A DNA stretch of 64,000 nucleotides, taken from contig NZ_QRIL01000007.1 of assembly GCF_003471165.1 (NCBI RefSeq), forward strand, positions 341 through 64,340. The letters are read 5' to 3'. The notes under the pieces were generated by a model that had not been told where the DNA came from, ran no database searches, and saw nothing but the letters and a program-made list of their open reading frames with translations. This DNA is from Ruminococcus sp. AM22-13. GTDB taxonomy: Bacteria; Bacillota; Clostridia; Lachnospirales; Lachnospiraceae. Shown here piece after piece: positions 1 through 9,368 of this stretch; position 1 is the stretch's first letter, and every line of letters starts with the position of its first letter. Position numbers and translations under genes: made by a program.

Positions 1-99
1 CCGTGTTATGAGCAGATCACTCACTGTCTGAGCGCAGCGAGTTTGAGTTATCTGCGAATGCTTTTAGCGGATTTCCCGGGGCTTAGCTTTTCTTAAGTC

Positions 100-252
100 C
101 CGAAACCGAGCCGACAGGAATGATCTGACGGACTTGGCGTACCTTATCCCCCGAAACCGAGCCGACAGGAATGATCTGGCGGACTTGGCGTACCTTATCC
201 CCCGAAACCGAGCCAACAGGAATGATCTGACGGACTTGGCGTACCTTAACTT
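100..252. repeat. 51-bp tandem repeat, three copies
   Basis: Three direct copies of a 51-bp unit begin at about 100, 151 and 202, each opening with CCGAAACCGAGCC and ending in GGACTTGGCGTACCTTA. They differ by only a few substitutions. The unit is a multiple of three, so a plus-strand reading frame runs through it, but that frame has no ribosome binding site and I do not regard it as a gene. The array abuts the stop codon of the HAD phosphatase at 253. Positions 1-99 hold no gene I can support. Confidence 0.9.
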
Positions 253-906
253 TCACTTAATATACTCTTTAACTTCATACAACGACCTCAATATTTTCTC
301 TGCCAACACCCTCATCTCCTCCGTCGGTTCCTTCAGATCCGGCACCATAATAGGATGCATCCCTGCTGCATGTGCTGCCCTGATCCCATTATAAGAATCT
401 TCTATCACATAACAATTTTCCGGTTTTGATTCCAGTCTTCTGCATGCCTCCAGAAAAATATCCGGTTCCGGCTTACTCCGCTCCACCATATCTCCCCCGA
501 TAATCTGATCAAAATATCCCAGCAGCCCGCCATCTGAAATCTCCGAACGCACCAGTGCCTCCCTGGTAGAGCTGGCAAGCCCGATCTTAAACCCCTTCGC
601 CTTCAGATATTTCAAAAGTTCCTCAACTCCCGGCTTCTTTGCCAGTTTACCTCCTGAAGCATGACTGAAAAACACTTCTGCCATCTCCGCTTTATATTCC
701 TCATATGGGAAATCTTCACCATAATGTTTCAGAAAAACCCCTTTACTTACAACACTGTTTGTTCCCAGACACTCATGACATGCCGCCTCAACTCCTGCGA
801 TTCCATGACGTTCTGCCACTTCTTTCCACGCTTGAAGCACAAGAATCTCCGAATCAAAAATCACTCCATCCATATCAAATATCACTGTATCAATTCCACT
901 CGCCAT
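253..906 (-). CDS. HAD-superfamily phosphatase, beta-phosphoglucomutase-like
   Basis: A 217-residue haloacid dehalogenase subfamily IA hydrolase, cytosolic. Motif I is FDMDGVIFDS with the nucleophile and acid Asp at residues 11 and 13. The motif II Ser/Thr lies in GLASST, the motif III Lys in RSKPEP, and the motif IV acids in EDSYNG. The helical cap sits between motifs I and II, as in beta-phosphoglucomutase and phosphoglycolate phosphatase relatives. The substrate cannot be read from sequence, but a small phosphorylated metabolite is likely. The start is preceded by an AGGA-rich site. It is the last gene before a 51-bp tandem array and lies 115 bp downstream of radA, with no strong terminator between them. 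Confidence 0.85.
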   Translation of the reverse strand: MASGIDTVIFDMDGVIFDSEILVLQAWKEVAERHGIAGVEAACHECLGTNSVVSKGVFLKHYGEDFPYEEYKAEMAEVFFSHASGGKLAKKPGVEELLKYLKAKGFKIGLASSTREALVRSEISDGGLLGYFDQIIGGDMVERSKPEPDIFLEACRRLESKPENCYVIEDSYNGIRAAHAAGMHPIMVPDLKEPTEEMRVLAEKILRSLYEVKEYIK

Positions 907-1021
907 AACTTTTGATCCTTTCCTCTTTCTCTCTGTCAGCAGACTTTCTCAGACAAAAAATATCTTTGACGACAGTCTGATCGACTTATCAAAACCATAT
1001 ATAAGCAAGTAGTCTGCCAAT

Positions 1022-2398
1022 CTATTTTTTCATAATATAACCAATCGCATCACGAATCTGCGACACATAAACCAAATTGATCCCTTCCACTTTTCCAACA
1101 GAAGACTTACACACTTCCGGAAGCACAACTGTTCCAAAGCCCAGTTTTTTCGCCTCCTGCACACGCTGGCCTGCCATACTCACCGCGCGGATTTCACCGC
1201 TCAGGCCAACCTCACCAAACACCATCACATTATCAGGAATCACAATATCCTTCGCACTGGAAACAATCGCCAGACAGATTCCAAGGTCAATTGCCGGCTC
1301 TGTCATCTTCATTCCCCCTGCAATATTGACATAAGCATCCGATGCAGCCAGACGAAGTCCGACTTTCTTCTCAAGCACAGCCATAAGGAGATTCACTCTG
1401 TTAAAATCAGTTCCCACCGCTGTCCGCCTCGGAATACCGAAATTACTCTGGCACACAAGTGCCTGGATTTCAACCAGAATCGGACGGGTTCCTTCCATAG
1501 AACACGCCACAACAGAACCCGACGCATCCTCCGGTCTGCCATTCAGCATATATTCCGACGGATTCTTCACCTCCTCAAGACCTGTATTGCACATTTCAAA
1601 AACACCAATCTCATTCGTAGAGCCAAAACGATTCTTCACTGCACGCAGGATACGATAAGAAGCATGCCGGTCACCTTCGAAATAAAGCACCGTATCTACC
1701 ATATGTTCCAGAACCCTCGGACCTGCCACATTTCCTTCTTTCGTCACATGACCTACAATAAAAATGGACACACCCATCCCCTTTGCGATCTGCATAAGGA
1801 TATTGGTAGATTCTCTTACCTGAGAGACACTTCCCGGTGCCGAACTTACATCTTCATGAAACATGGTCTGAATGGAGTCGATCACAACCACATCCGGTTT
1901 CCTGCGCTCGATCACCTCACGTATCACTTCCAAGTTCGTCTCACATAAAAGCTGCATCTTATCCGTAAACTGCCCGATACGATTAGCTCTCAGCTTAATC
2001 TGTCTCAGAGATTCCTCGCCTGAAATATAAAGGACCGAAACCTGCTTCTCTGCCAGATTCCTGCACACTTGTAAAAGCAGCGTAGATTTTCCGATGCCCG
2101 GATCTCCTCCCACTAAAACAAGGGAGCCGGGGACGATACCGCCGCCCAGCACCCTGTCAAGTTCACCAATCTGAGTTGTCTGTCGTTCATCTTCTGACAG
2201 GCTGATGTCTTTAAGGATCACCGGTTCCTGCCTTTTTTCTGATGATTTCATTGCTCCAGAAGAGGATGGCTTCTTTGTGGAAACTGTCTCTTCCACAAAG
2301 GTGTTCCATGACTTGCATCCCGGGCACTGCCCCATCCATTTCGCAGATTCATATCCGCACTCCTGGCAAAAATATACTGTCTTTTTATTTTTTAGCAT
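1022..2398 (-). CDS. radA: DNA repair protein RadA (Sms)
   Basis: 458 residues, the full length for the family. RadA is a RecA-like ATPase that drives branch migration during recombinational repair. The N-terminal C4 zinc finger uses Cys11, Cys14, Cys25 and Cys28. The Walker A motif GGDPGIGKST lies near residue 100, the RadA-specific KNRFG motif follows in the middle, and the C-terminal third is a Lon-protease-like domain. Its ATG overlaps the end of the upstream 137-residue gene by 7 nt, so translation of the two is probably coupled. Confidence 0.97.
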   Translation of the reverse strand: MLKNKKTVYFCQECGYESAKWMGQCPGCKSWNTFVEETVSTKKPSSSGAMKSSEKRQEPVILKDISLSEDERQTTQIGELDRVLGGGIVPGSLVLVGGDPGIGKSTLLLQVCRNLAEKQVSVLYISGEESLRQIKLRANRIGQFTDKMQLLCETNLEVIREVIERRKPDVVVIDSIQTMFHEDVSSAPGSVSQVRESTNILMQIAKGMGVSIFIVGHVTKEGNVAGPRVLEHMVDTVLYFEGDRHASYRILRAVKNRFGSTNEIGVFEMCNTGLEEVKNPSEYMLNGRPEDASGSVVACSMEGTRPILVEIQALVCQSNFGIPRRTAVGTDFNRVNLLMAVLEKKVGLRLAASDAYVNIAGGMKMTEPAIDLGICLAIVSSAKDIVIPDNVMVFGEVGLSGEIRAVSMAGQRVQEAKKLGFGTVVLPEVCKSSVGKVEGINLVYVSQIRDAIGYIMKK

Positions 2399-2805
2399 TT
2401 TACAATTTTTACTTCTACTCTTGCAGCATTTCCAAGTTCTACACTAAAGGAAAGTTTACCGCCAAGGTTTGTCTTCATCTTGCCAGTGCTTGCCTGCTCG
2501 ATAAATACTTCATACTCTGTGTCCGGTTCCATCTCTACTGTGATCTGTGCATCTTCCGGTCCTTCTACATGGAAGTCCATCTGCGCTTCACTCTGTGTAA
2601 GGTTAAACACTGCTGTTCCCGGAACTGATTCGTAAACGAACATTCCGTTTCTCTCGAGCTTGGTAATCTCCTTAAAAGTTTTTACTTTATACATATCGCC
2701 CTGATGCTGGTAATCTGATAATTTAGATTTCTGTGCAAGCTCATAATCACCAAAGCTGATTGCTCCATTCTCTTCTGTGCGGATTAATTCTTTTACTACT
2801 GCCAT
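2392..2805 (-). CDS. Conserved hypothetical protein upstream of radA
   Basis: 137 residues with the start at 2805, chosen because AGGAGG sits about ten bases upstream; an in-frame extension to 2886 lacks such a site. The protein is soluble, without signal peptide or membrane segment. It has a predicted beta-rich C-terminal half ending in alternating hydrophobic residues (FSVELGNAARVEVKIV). Similar Lachnospiraceae proteins are often labelled endosialidase-like, but I see no catalytic motif and assign no function. The 7-nt overlap with radA suggests co-expression with DNA repair. Confidence 0.75.
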   Translation of the reverse strand: MAVVKELIRTEENGAISFGDYELAQKSKLSDYQHQGDMYKVKTFKEITKLERNGMFVYESVPGTAVFNLTQSEAQMDFHVEGPEDAQITVEMEPDTEYEVFIEQASTGKMKTNLGGKLSFSVELGNAARVEVKIVKC

Positions 2806-2914
2806 TTCCCTATGTCCTCCTAAGACTCTTTTGTTTGCCGTCCCCGCCGTTTTATTCACCGGCATTAATACAGTTTTCATCATCACTGTACCTTTCCCGA
2901 CATTTTATGTGGTT

Positions 2915-2955
2915 ATTATATAATAAATTCACCTTTTTGACCAGTGGCTCACTGG
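2915..2955 (-). promoter_or_regulatory. Probable promoter with overlapping palindrome before the radA operon
   Basis: On the minus strand a consensus TATAAT lies at 2920-2915. The matching -35 region (2943-2938) is poor and overlaps a perfect palindrome, CCAGTG-GCT-CACTGG, at 2941-2955. A palindrome over a weak -35 could be an operator. On the plus strand the same palindrome is followed by seven T residues, so it could instead be a terminator for plus-strand transcripts. No plus-strand gene precedes it. Confidence 0.45.
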
Positions 2956-2992
2956 TTTTTTTATACTAATTTCACAATTCCAGATACCAGAG

Positions 2993-3118
2993 TTGCAAAA
3001 TCAAAAGGCGTTTGATCTTGCAACCCGCCAAGCATAAGGAAGTAGCGATTTACGTAGTAAATCTGCGGATTCCGAATGTTTGCAGAATTGCGAAAGCTGC
3101 CTCGCAGCGGAGCAATTC
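2993..3118. other. Structured intergenic region with three stem-loops, downstream of clpC
   Basis: Three successive inverted repeats fill the gap after the clpC stop. TTGCAA-A-ATCAAA pairs with TTTGAT-C-TTGCAA (2993-3023). GATTTAC-GTA-GTAAATC is perfect (3047-3063). GAATTGC pairs with GCAATTC and encloses GCTGC/GCAGC (3085-3118). None has a good U-tract on the minus strand. They may stabilise or process the 3' end of clpC mRNA, or be remnants of a repeat. Confidence 0.6.
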
Positions 3119-3130
3119 GTAAGTATCGTA

Positions 3131-5584
3131 CTACTTCACTTCAAACATAATCTCATTCTTATGAAGTTTCACCTGTACGTGGTCTCCGTGTTTAACTTTG
3201 CCTTCCAGAATCTCATTCGCAAGTGCATCCTCGATTCTGCTCTGGATTGCGCGGCGAAGCGGACGGGCACCGTATTTGTTGTCAGAACCTTTATCTGCAA
3301 TAAAATCTTTCACTGCATTTGTTACAGTAAGCTGAATATCCATCTGCTCTGCGCATCGTTTCTCCAATGTCTTAAGAAGCAGAGTTACGATCTTACGGAT
3401 ATCTTCTTTATTTAATACATGGAATACCATGATATCATCAATTCGGTTGAGGAATTCTGGTTTGAAGATACGGCGTACTTCTTCCATTACACCGCCTTTC
3501 ATCCGTTCATAGTCCTTCTTCTCATCATTATTTGACATGAATCCCAGACGTTTCGGCTCCATGATTGCCTGCGCACCTGCATTAGATGTCATGATAATAA
3601 TCGTCTGTTTAAAGTCTACCTTTCTACCCTGTGCATCTGTGATATGGCCATCATCCAATACCTGAAGAAGAATGTTAAATACATCCGGATGAGCTTTCTC
3701 AATTTCATCAAAAAGCAGTACACTATATGGATTTCTGCGGACTTTCTCGCTGAGCTGTCCACCCTCTTCATAGCCTACATATCCCGGAGGAGATCCAATC
3801 AGTTTGGAGACGCTGTGTTTCTCCATATATTCAGACATGTCAACCCTGATCATTGCCTGCTCACTGCCAAATACTGCCTCTGCAAGAGCTTTGGAAAGCT
3901 CTGTCTTACCAACACCTGTCGGTCCAAGGAAAAGGAATGAACCAATCGGACGGTTCGGATCTTTAAGTCCTACTCTTCCTCGCTTCACCGCCTGTGCAAC
4001 AGCTTTTACTGCTTCATCTTGTCCAATCACTCGTTTATGAAGCTCTTTTTCAAGACGTGCAAGACGTTTGGTTTCTCCTTCTGTCAGACGCTGAAGCGGT
4101 ATTTTCGTCCAGTCAGAAATAGTTTCTGCGACAGCAGCTTCATTTACGACCAGTTTCTTTCTCTTATTTCTGCGCTCTGTCTTAATACGGATTTTCTCCA
4201 TCTCGGCTTCTACTTCGTTCTGGCGGGTCTGCGCTTTTCTGGCACGTTCAATATCTGCCGTCTTAACTGCCTGCTCTTTTTCCTCGCGAAGCTCGTTAAG
4301 TTCCATTTCATATGCTTCCAGTTCCGGTGCTGACTGATAACCTGCAAGCTGGACCTTGGATGCTGACTCATCAATGATATCGATAGCCTTATCCGGAAGA
4401 AAACGGTCATTGATATATCTCTGAGACATTTTCACTGCTACCTCAAGGGCCTCATCTTCGATCTTCACTCCATGGTGTTTCTCATAATATGGGCGAAGTC
4501 CCTTAAGAATCTCTATTGTCTCTTCTGCTGATGGTTCTTCCACTGTTACCGGCTGAAATCTTCGTTCCAGTGCCGCATCTTTCTCAATATGTTTGCGGTA
4601 TTCTTCAAGAGTCGTTGCTCCGATAAGCTGGATCTCACCTCTGGAAAGAGATGGTTTCAGAATATTTGATGCATCCAGCGCACCCTCAGCTCCTCCAGCC
4701 CCGATAATGGTATGGATTTCATCAATAAACAGAAGAATTCCCTGATGTTCCTTCACTTCCTGAATCACATTCTTGATACGTTCCTCAAATTCACCTCTGT
4801 ACTTGCTTCCCGCAACCATACCGGAAAGATCCAGAACAACAAGACGTTTATCTTTCACTGTATCAGGAACCATTCCCATGACAATACGCTGAGCAAGCCC
4901 TTCAACGATAGCTGTTTTACCAACTCCCGGCTCACCAACCAGACATGGATTGTTCTTAGTTCTTCTGCTCAGAATCTGGATAAGTCTGGTAATCTCTTTA
5001 TCACGTCCTACTACTGGGTCAAGCTTTCCTTCTGCGGCAAGCTGTGTCAGATCGCGGCTGTATTGATCCAGAGTAGGGGTGCTTGTCATCTTTTTATTTC
5101 TTGCATTCTTTGCATACTGAAATTCCTCTGCAATCGTATCATTATCAAATCCCATCGCTGTCAGAATCGCTGCAAAAAGTTTCTGGATATTTACTCCCAT
5201 TGTAAACAACAGTCTGGTAGCTACGCAGTCTGTCTCTTTCAGAAGTGCAAGCAACAGATGTTCTGTTCCGCAGACGCATTCCATGCTCTCTGCATCTTCC
5301 TGCGCCTGCTCAATGATTCTCTTTGATCTCGGGCTATACTGCGGATCCTTTTCTTCTACAACAGTATCTCCCTGTGCCGGAGCAATCAGCTGGCTGATCA
5401 GCTCCATAAGCTTTTCTTCTTCTACATTAAATTCCTGCAGTACTTTTCCCGCAGTACCCTCCGGTTCCTTTAAAAGACCTGCCAGAAGATGTTCTGTTCC
5501 GATATACCCGTGTCCACAAGACTTCGCTGTCGTCTTTGCCAGTTTAAGGGCATTCTCTGCCTGTCTGGTAAATTGTCTCTCCAT
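3131..5584 (-). CDS. clpC: ATP-dependent Clp protease ATPase subunit ClpC
   Basis: 817 residues, a class I Hsp100 unfoldase that feeds proteins to ClpP. Two Clp_N repeats occupy about residues 1-145. The first AAA+ module has Walker [10 protein letters not shown] near residue 217. A coiled-coil middle region with a UVR-like stretch follows, as in ClpC rather than ClpA. The second AAA+ module has GPTGVGKTE near residue 550, then a C-terminal small domain. The gene starts 8 bp after a GntR-type regulator and is almost certainly co-transcribed with it. The usual ctsR-mcsA-mcsB genes are not upstream here. Confidence 0.97.
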   Translation of the reverse strand: MERQFTRQAENALKLAKTTAKSCGHGYIGTEHLLAGLLKEPEGTAGKVLQEFNVEEEKLMELISQLIAPAQGDTVVEEKDPQYSPRSKRIIEQAQEDAESMECVCGTEHLLLALLKETDCVATRLLFTMGVNIQKLFAAILTAMGFDNDTIAEEFQYAKNARNKKMTSTPTLDQYSRDLTQLAAEGKLDPVVGRDKEITRLIQILSRRTKNNPCLVGEPGVGKTAIVEGLAQRIVMGMVPDTVKDKRLVVLDLSGMVAGSKYRGEFEERIKNVIQEVKEHQGILLFIDEIHTIIGAGGAEGALDASNILKPSLSRGEIQLIGATTLEEYRKHIEKDAALERRFQPVTVEEPSAEETIEILKGLRPYYEKHHGVKIEDEALEVAVKMSQRYINDRFLPDKAIDIIDESASKVQLAGYQSAPELEAYEMELNELREEKEQAVKTADIERARKAQTRQNEVEAEMEKIRIKTERRNKRKKLVVNEAAVAETISDWTKIPLQRLTEGETKRLARLEKELHKRVIGQDEAVKAVAQAVKRGRVGLKDPNRPIGSFLFLGPTGVGKTELSKALAEAVFGSEQAMIRVDMSEYMEKHSVSKLIGSPPGYVGYEEGGQLSEKVRRNPYSVLLFDEIEKAHPDVFNILLQVLDDGHITDAQGRKVDFKQTIIIMTSNAGAQAIMEPKRLGFMSNNDEKKDYERMKGGVMEEVRRIFKPEFLNRIDDIMVFHVLNKEDIRKIVTLLLKTLEKRCAEQMDIQLTVTNAVKDFIADKGSDNKYGARPLRRAIQSRIEDALANEILEGKVKHGDHVQVKLHKNEIMFEVK

Positions 5585-5592
5585 GTCGTCTC

Positions 5593-5970
5593 CTATCTGT
5601 CTTTATTATAGTCATCAAAAATTTCGTCGATAAGCTGATGTACTTCCTCTCTGGTCACACTCTTACAGCATCCTTTCGCAAGAGCCACCATGAGATTCTG
5701 TTTCAGTTCTTCTAACGCTTTACGTTTATTTACATCAATGGAAATCACTGCACCACGTCTGCGGTCGATAGTTACAAATCCCTCCTGCCTTAACAGTGAA
5801 TATGCTTTATTTACTGTGTGCATATTAATTCCTACTGTATCTGCAAGCTGCCTTACGGATGGTAAAGCATCACCTTCCTGCAGCCTTGACGTGGCAATTC
5901 CCATGATAATCTGATTGGTCAGCTGGATGTAAATGGCTTCATCACTGCTGAAATCTATTTCAATCATCAT
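5593..5970 (-). CDS. GntR-family transcriptional regulator, YtrA-like, paired with clpC
   Basis: 125 residues with the start at 5970, supported by AAGGAG about ten bases upstream; an extension to 6030 has no good site. The winged-helix GntR domain covers about residues 10-75, with the characteristic LPSVRQLADTVGINMHTVNKAY helix-turn-helix. The short helical C-terminus lacks the ligand domain of long GntR proteins and fits the YtrA subgroup. Its position 8 bp before clpC suggests that it represses its own clpC operon, taking the place CtsR has in many Firmicutes. That role is inferred from position only. Confidence 0.88.
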   Translation of the reverse strand: MMIEIDFSSDEAIYIQLTNQIIMGIATSRLQEGDALPSVRQLADTVGINMHTVNKAYSLLRQEGFVTIDRRRGAVISIDVNKRKALEELKQNLMVALAKGCCKSVTREEVHQLIDEIFDDYNKDR

Positions 5971-6071
5971 ATGGATTTTTCTCCTTTTTTGTGTTACACA
6001 TATCCTAGCACAAACCAACATTTTTTGCAATCATATCTGTAAGGTTTTGGAAAGGATAAATTTTGTAACAT

Positions 6072-6117
6072 AAAAAGGTGTATATTATGCATTTTTTTAC
6101 ATAATCTACACCTTTTT
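6072..6117. terminator. Bidirectional intrinsic terminator
   Basis: GGTGTA-T-ATTATG pairs with CATAAT-C-TACACC (6077-6112), flanked by A5 on one side and T6 on the other. It lies between the end of the SseB-like gene (6202) and the start of the GntR-clpC operon, so it would end minus-strand transcription of the 7.7-6.2 kb unit. Confidence 0.85.
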
Positions 6118-6201
6118 TATTTCATGTTACTATTTTCCAGTCTTCTCAAACATACCAGAGTTAGTCTTCACTCTGTAACGCGATCAAATGTCCAGCTCAG
6201 A

Positions 6202-6972
6202 TTACTTTAACCCAATAATCTTGTTCAACTGTTCTTTATTCAGAATAAGGTTGAATCCTAATGGATTAACTGCATAAGCCATTGCCTTGTCAATCATCAG
6301 TTCCGGAAGTTTTGCAAATGGTACTTTTGCAATACGGAGTTTCTGACCTTTGGTAAATTTCTCAAGTTCCATGACATCAGTAAATACCGGCTGAAGAATG
6401 TCACCTTTTTTATTCTTCAGATATGGAATGTTGATCTTCTTCGGATCTTCCGGATCTACATTCATGGCAACCAGATATTCTGATTTTTTAAGGTTCACGA
6501 TCAGCTCTTCCTCAAGTTCACGGATATTTCCATGCTGATCTTTCTCTACCGGACGGCGAAGTTCCTGTACAAAATAAATACCGGAAAGTTCAAGTGTCGG
6601 ATTGAGAAGTGGTCTCTTGGCCGGCTCAATTTTGCTCATATCAGCCTGTTTTGCAATATCAGGAAGATCAATCTCAATCTTATCTTCACCGTCTACCCAT
6701 ACAACAGTGTTAACACCAATGGCATAAAAAGTACCATATAATCTTGGATAATCTTTCTTGGAAAATCTCATTCCCATAAGAAGAATCTTATCTTCAATCA
6801 TCTTTTTGCCGAATTCCTTGATTCCCTCTTCTGTGGAAAAAATCCATGCCTGGTCATTATAAGTCTCTTCGTCACATTTCACATATGGCAGTTTGGTAGC
6901 CTGTGAGTATGCAACAAATACTGTCTCTCTGTTCTGTAATTCCTTGATTGCTTCTTCTTTGCTGATTCCCAT
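6202..6972 (-). CDS. SseB-family protein
   Basis: 256 residues, soluble. The N-terminal half carries the SseB N-terminal fold pattern: VFVAYSQATKLPYVKCDEETYNDQAWIF is absent as a catalytic motif, but its layout (short beta strands, aromatic-rich turns) and the later LYGTFYAIGVNTVVW stretch match SseB-like proteins. The C-terminal third repeats a similar layout. Despite the name, which comes from Salmonella, most Firmicute members are cytosolic and uncharacterised. It follows the AlkD-like gene by 4 bp and shares its operon. Confidence 0.6.
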   Translation of the reverse strand: MGISKEEAIKELQNRETVFVAYSQATKLPYVKCDEETYNDQAWIFSTEEGIKEFGKKMIEDKILLMGMRFSKKDYPRLYGTFYAIGVNTVVWVDGEDKIEIDLPDIAKQADMSKIEPAKRPLLNPTLELSGIYFVQELRRPVEKDQHGNIRELEEELIVNLKKSEYLVAMNVDPEDPKKINIPYLKNKKGDILQPVFTDVMELEKFTKGQKLRIAKVPFAKLPELMIDKAMAYAVNPLGFNLILNKEQLNKIIGLK

Positions 6973-6976
6973 TATT

Positions 6977-7699
6977 TTATCCTCTCTGTCTCATTTCTTT
7001 TATGATCTTTTTCATTTCCTTATCAACACGATAAGACTCTGTGATCTTCTGTAGTGATTTCTTATATGTAAATTCATCCAGTTTGTGACCGTCCTGCAAG
7101 TATGCCAGCATCTCATCCGGAAATGCCGCAAAATATACAGATACTGCCCACGCCACTGCCATCTTTGCATAATAGCCCTGCTGAGTGATACTCTCCAGAC
7201 GTTTGATACTCTCTTTCAAATATTCACGCTTCACAAAATGTCCCAGAAGCATGACTGCCGCAAATCTTGCTTCGTATTCTTTATCCGAAGTAAAATACGG
7301 TTCAATAAAATCCCAGTATTCCGTCTGGTATTTATCTGCATCTTTTAATGTACTGCAAAAACAGTCGCACACTGCCCAGTTATTAATGTCCGGCACAAAT
7401 TTTGCCACATATGTTAAGCGTTCTTTGCATTCCATCTTTGCGTAAGCGCTCACCAGTCCACGAAGCATCGTTTCTTCATACCACTGATCATCTGCCTGTT
7501 CAAACCATTCCTGCCAGTCCATACCAGAAAGCTGCTTTGCAAATTTTCGCAACACCGGAAGTCTGATTCCCATAACATTATCCACACCCGGCAGAAGATT
7601 GCTGTGAAAATCCCGATAACCGGTATCTTCATTCTCCTGCAGAAACTGGCGCACCATATGTGTCGTCACCTGAATCTCTTTCTGACTTTTCCTGTTCAT
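6977..7699 (-). CDS. DNA alkylation repair protein, AlkD-like HEAT-repeat
   Basis: 240 residues from the start at 7699, which has GGGAGA seven bases upstream; the longer frame to 7723 has no ribosome binding site. The all-helical protein matches the AlkD/AlkC family: MGIRLPVLRKFAK, MLRGLVSAYAK, VCDCFCSTLK and the WAVSVYFAAFP helix are typical. Family members with glycosylase activity remove bulky or cationic N3/N7-alkyl purines without flipping the base, but many Firmicute relatives are untested. The next gene follows after 4 bp. Confidence 0.82.
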   Translation of the reverse strand: MNRKSQKEIQVTTHMVRQFLQENEDTGYRDFHSNLLPGVDNVMGIRLPVLRKFAKQLSGMDWQEWFEQADDQWYEETMLRGLVSAYAKMECKERLTYVAKFVPDINNWAVCDCFCSTLKDADKYQTEYWDFIEPYFTSDKEYEARFAAVMLLGHFVKREYLKESIKRLESITQQGYYAKMAVAWAVSVYFAAFPDEMLAYLQDGHKLDEFTYKKSLQKITESYRVDKEMKKIIKEMRQRG

Positions 7700-7950
7700 A
7701 ATATTTCTCCCATTACTGCGCATATGCTGAACAGTAACTTTCTCCTCGCTGTTTCTGCTACGTTACAATTCATCTCAATCTGTAACTTTGCTTTACAGCA
7801 CTTTTCTATTTTATAACAGATTGCATGAAAAGTAAAGGAAATCGCTCGTATTATTTATGCAAAAATATTTATGTGGATTCTATCGTTCTTTGAGGAAATA
7901 CCATATTGAAAACACTTCTGGACAGAAGAAGTATCTGCTGACTATAAAAT

Positions 7951-7990
7951 AGGAGACAAAAATAGGACTTTTCTCCCAGTCTTGTCTCCT
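7951..7990 (-). terminator. Terminator of the pur operon
   Basis: AGGAGACA (7951-7958) pairs with TGTCTCCT (7983-7990), and the minus strand continues ATTTTATAG. It lies downstream of purD and of a short dispersed-repeat copy. The plus strand also has a T-rich tail, so it may work both ways. The remainder of the 7700-8068 gap holds only this hairpin and the repeat at 8008-8053. Confidence 0.7.
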
Positions 7991-8007
7991 GTTTATTTTT
8001 AATCATC

Positions 8008-8053
8008 GTAACTGTTCAGTACCTCGCGGGATAGTAGACCGCTGAATAGTTAC
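8008..8053. repeat. Dispersed structured repeat, 46-bp minimal copy
   Basis: It begins GTAACTGTTCAGTACC, continues CTCGCGGGATAGTAGACCG and ends CTGAATAGTTAC, so the ends are imperfect inverted repeats. It equals the ends and the conserved module of the 213-bp copy at 47634-47846 without the hairpin insert. It lies 15 bp after purD. Confidence 0.75.
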
Positions 8054-8068
8054 TAATCATCAATACTT

Positions 8069-9343
8069 TTATGCTTCATCAATTGCTTTTCCAATATCAT
8101 GGCGCATATATTTATTTGCGAATGTAATCCACTCTGTAGCTTCATATGCATTCTTTCTTGCTTCTTTTAAATCTTTGCCTGTCGCAGTGATTCCCAGAAC
8201 ACGACCGCCGTTAGTAACAATCTGGCCGTCTTTCAGTTTGGTTCCTGCGTGGAAGCAGTAATATCCGTCTTTGTCTTTGAAATTTTCAAAGCCGTACATT
8301 GGAATACCTTTTTCATATTTTACAGGATATCCATCACTTGCAAGTACTACGCACACTGCTGCATTATCCTCGAACTGAAGGTCTACCTGGTCAAGTGTTC
8401 CATTTACGCACGCTTCCATTACTTCAATGATATCATTCTTCATACGTGGCAGGACTACCTGTGCTTCCGGATCTCCGAAGCGTGCATTATATTCCAGTAC
8501 TTTCGGGCCATCTGCGGTAAGCATAAGGCCAAAGAAAATGATTCCTTTGAACGGACGTCCTTCTGCTGCCATTGCATCTACAGTCGGCTGATATACATAT
8601 TTTTTGCAGAATTCATCCACTTCTTCTGTATAGAACGGACTTGGTGAAAATGTTCCCATTCCGCCGGTGTTAAGTCCCTGATCTCCGTCCTGGGCACGTT
8701 TGTGATCCTGTGCAGAAGTCATGGTGCGGATTGTTTTTCCATCTACGAAAGATAAAACAGAAACTTCACGTCCTGTCATAAATTCCTCAATGACCATTGT
8801 ATTTCCGGCATTTCCGAATTTCTTATCCTCCATGATCTCTTTTACACCGTCTTCTGCTTCTTTCAGATCATTACAGATCAGTACACCTTTGCCAAGTGCA
8901 AGACCATCTGCTTTCAGAACGATCGGAAATTTCGCTTCTGTACGGAGATATTCCAGTGCTTTCTCAGGATCATCGAAATTCTCATATGCTGCTGTCGGGA
9001 TATTGTATTTCTTCATTAAATCTTTTGAGAAAGCTTTAGATCCCTCAAGGATTGCAGCGTTCTTTCTTGGTCCGAATACTTTCAGACCGCGGGACTCAAA
9101 TACATCTACGACACCACCGACCAGCGGATCATCCATGCCAATGATCGTAAGATCGATTTCTTTTTCCTGTGCAAAATCAGCAAGTTTCTCAAATTCCATT
9201 GCACCGATATCTACACATTCTGCAAGCTCTGCGATTCCTGCATTTCCAGGTGCACAATAAATTTTATCTACTTTCGGGCTTTTTGAAACACTCCATGCAA
9301 TCGCATGTTCTCTGCCGCCGCTGCCTACAATTAAGACTTTCAT
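8069..9343 (-). CDS. purD: Phosphoribosylamine-glycine ligase
   Basis: 424 residues, complete. PurD (GAR synthetase) joins phosphoribosylamine, glycine and ATP in purine synthesis step 2. The N-terminal MKVLIVGSGGREHAIAW is diagnostic, followed by the ATP-grasp domain with KADGLALGKGV and the metal-binding EYNARFGDPE near residue 290. It is the last gene of purE-purM-purN-purD, starting 25 bp after purN. Confidence 0.98.
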   Translation of the reverse strand: MKVLIVGSGGREHAIAWSVSKSPKVDKIYCAPGNAGIAELAECVDIGAMEFEKLADFAQEKEIDLTIIGMDDPLVGGVVDVFESRGLKVFGPRKNAAILEGSKAFSKDLMKKYNIPTAAYENFDDPEKALEYLRTEAKFPIVLKADGLALGKGVLICNDLKEAEDGVKEIMEDKKFGNAGNTMVIEEFMTGREVSVLSFVDGKTIRTMTSAQDHKRAQDGDQGLNTGGMGTFSPSPFYTEEVDEFCKKYVYQPTVDAMAAEGRPFKGIIFFGLMLTADGPKVLEYNARFGDPEAQVVLPRMKNDIIEVMEACVNGTLDQVDLQFEDNAAVCVVLASDGYPVKYEKGIPMYGFENFKDKDGYYCFHAGTKLKDGQIVTNGGRVLGITATGKDLKEARKNAYEATEWITFANKYMRHDIGKAIDEA

Positions 9344-9368
9344 TTTATCTTGCCGCTCCTTTTTGTAT

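Noticed and set aside
134..394. Plus-strand frame through the 51-bp repeats
   Set aside because: No ribosome binding site, translation only reflects the repeat, and it runs antisense into the HAD gene.
2930..2956. CtsR box upstream of the radA operon
   Set aside because: GGTCAAA occurs once on the minus strand but the second heptamer has the wrong spacing and several mismatches.
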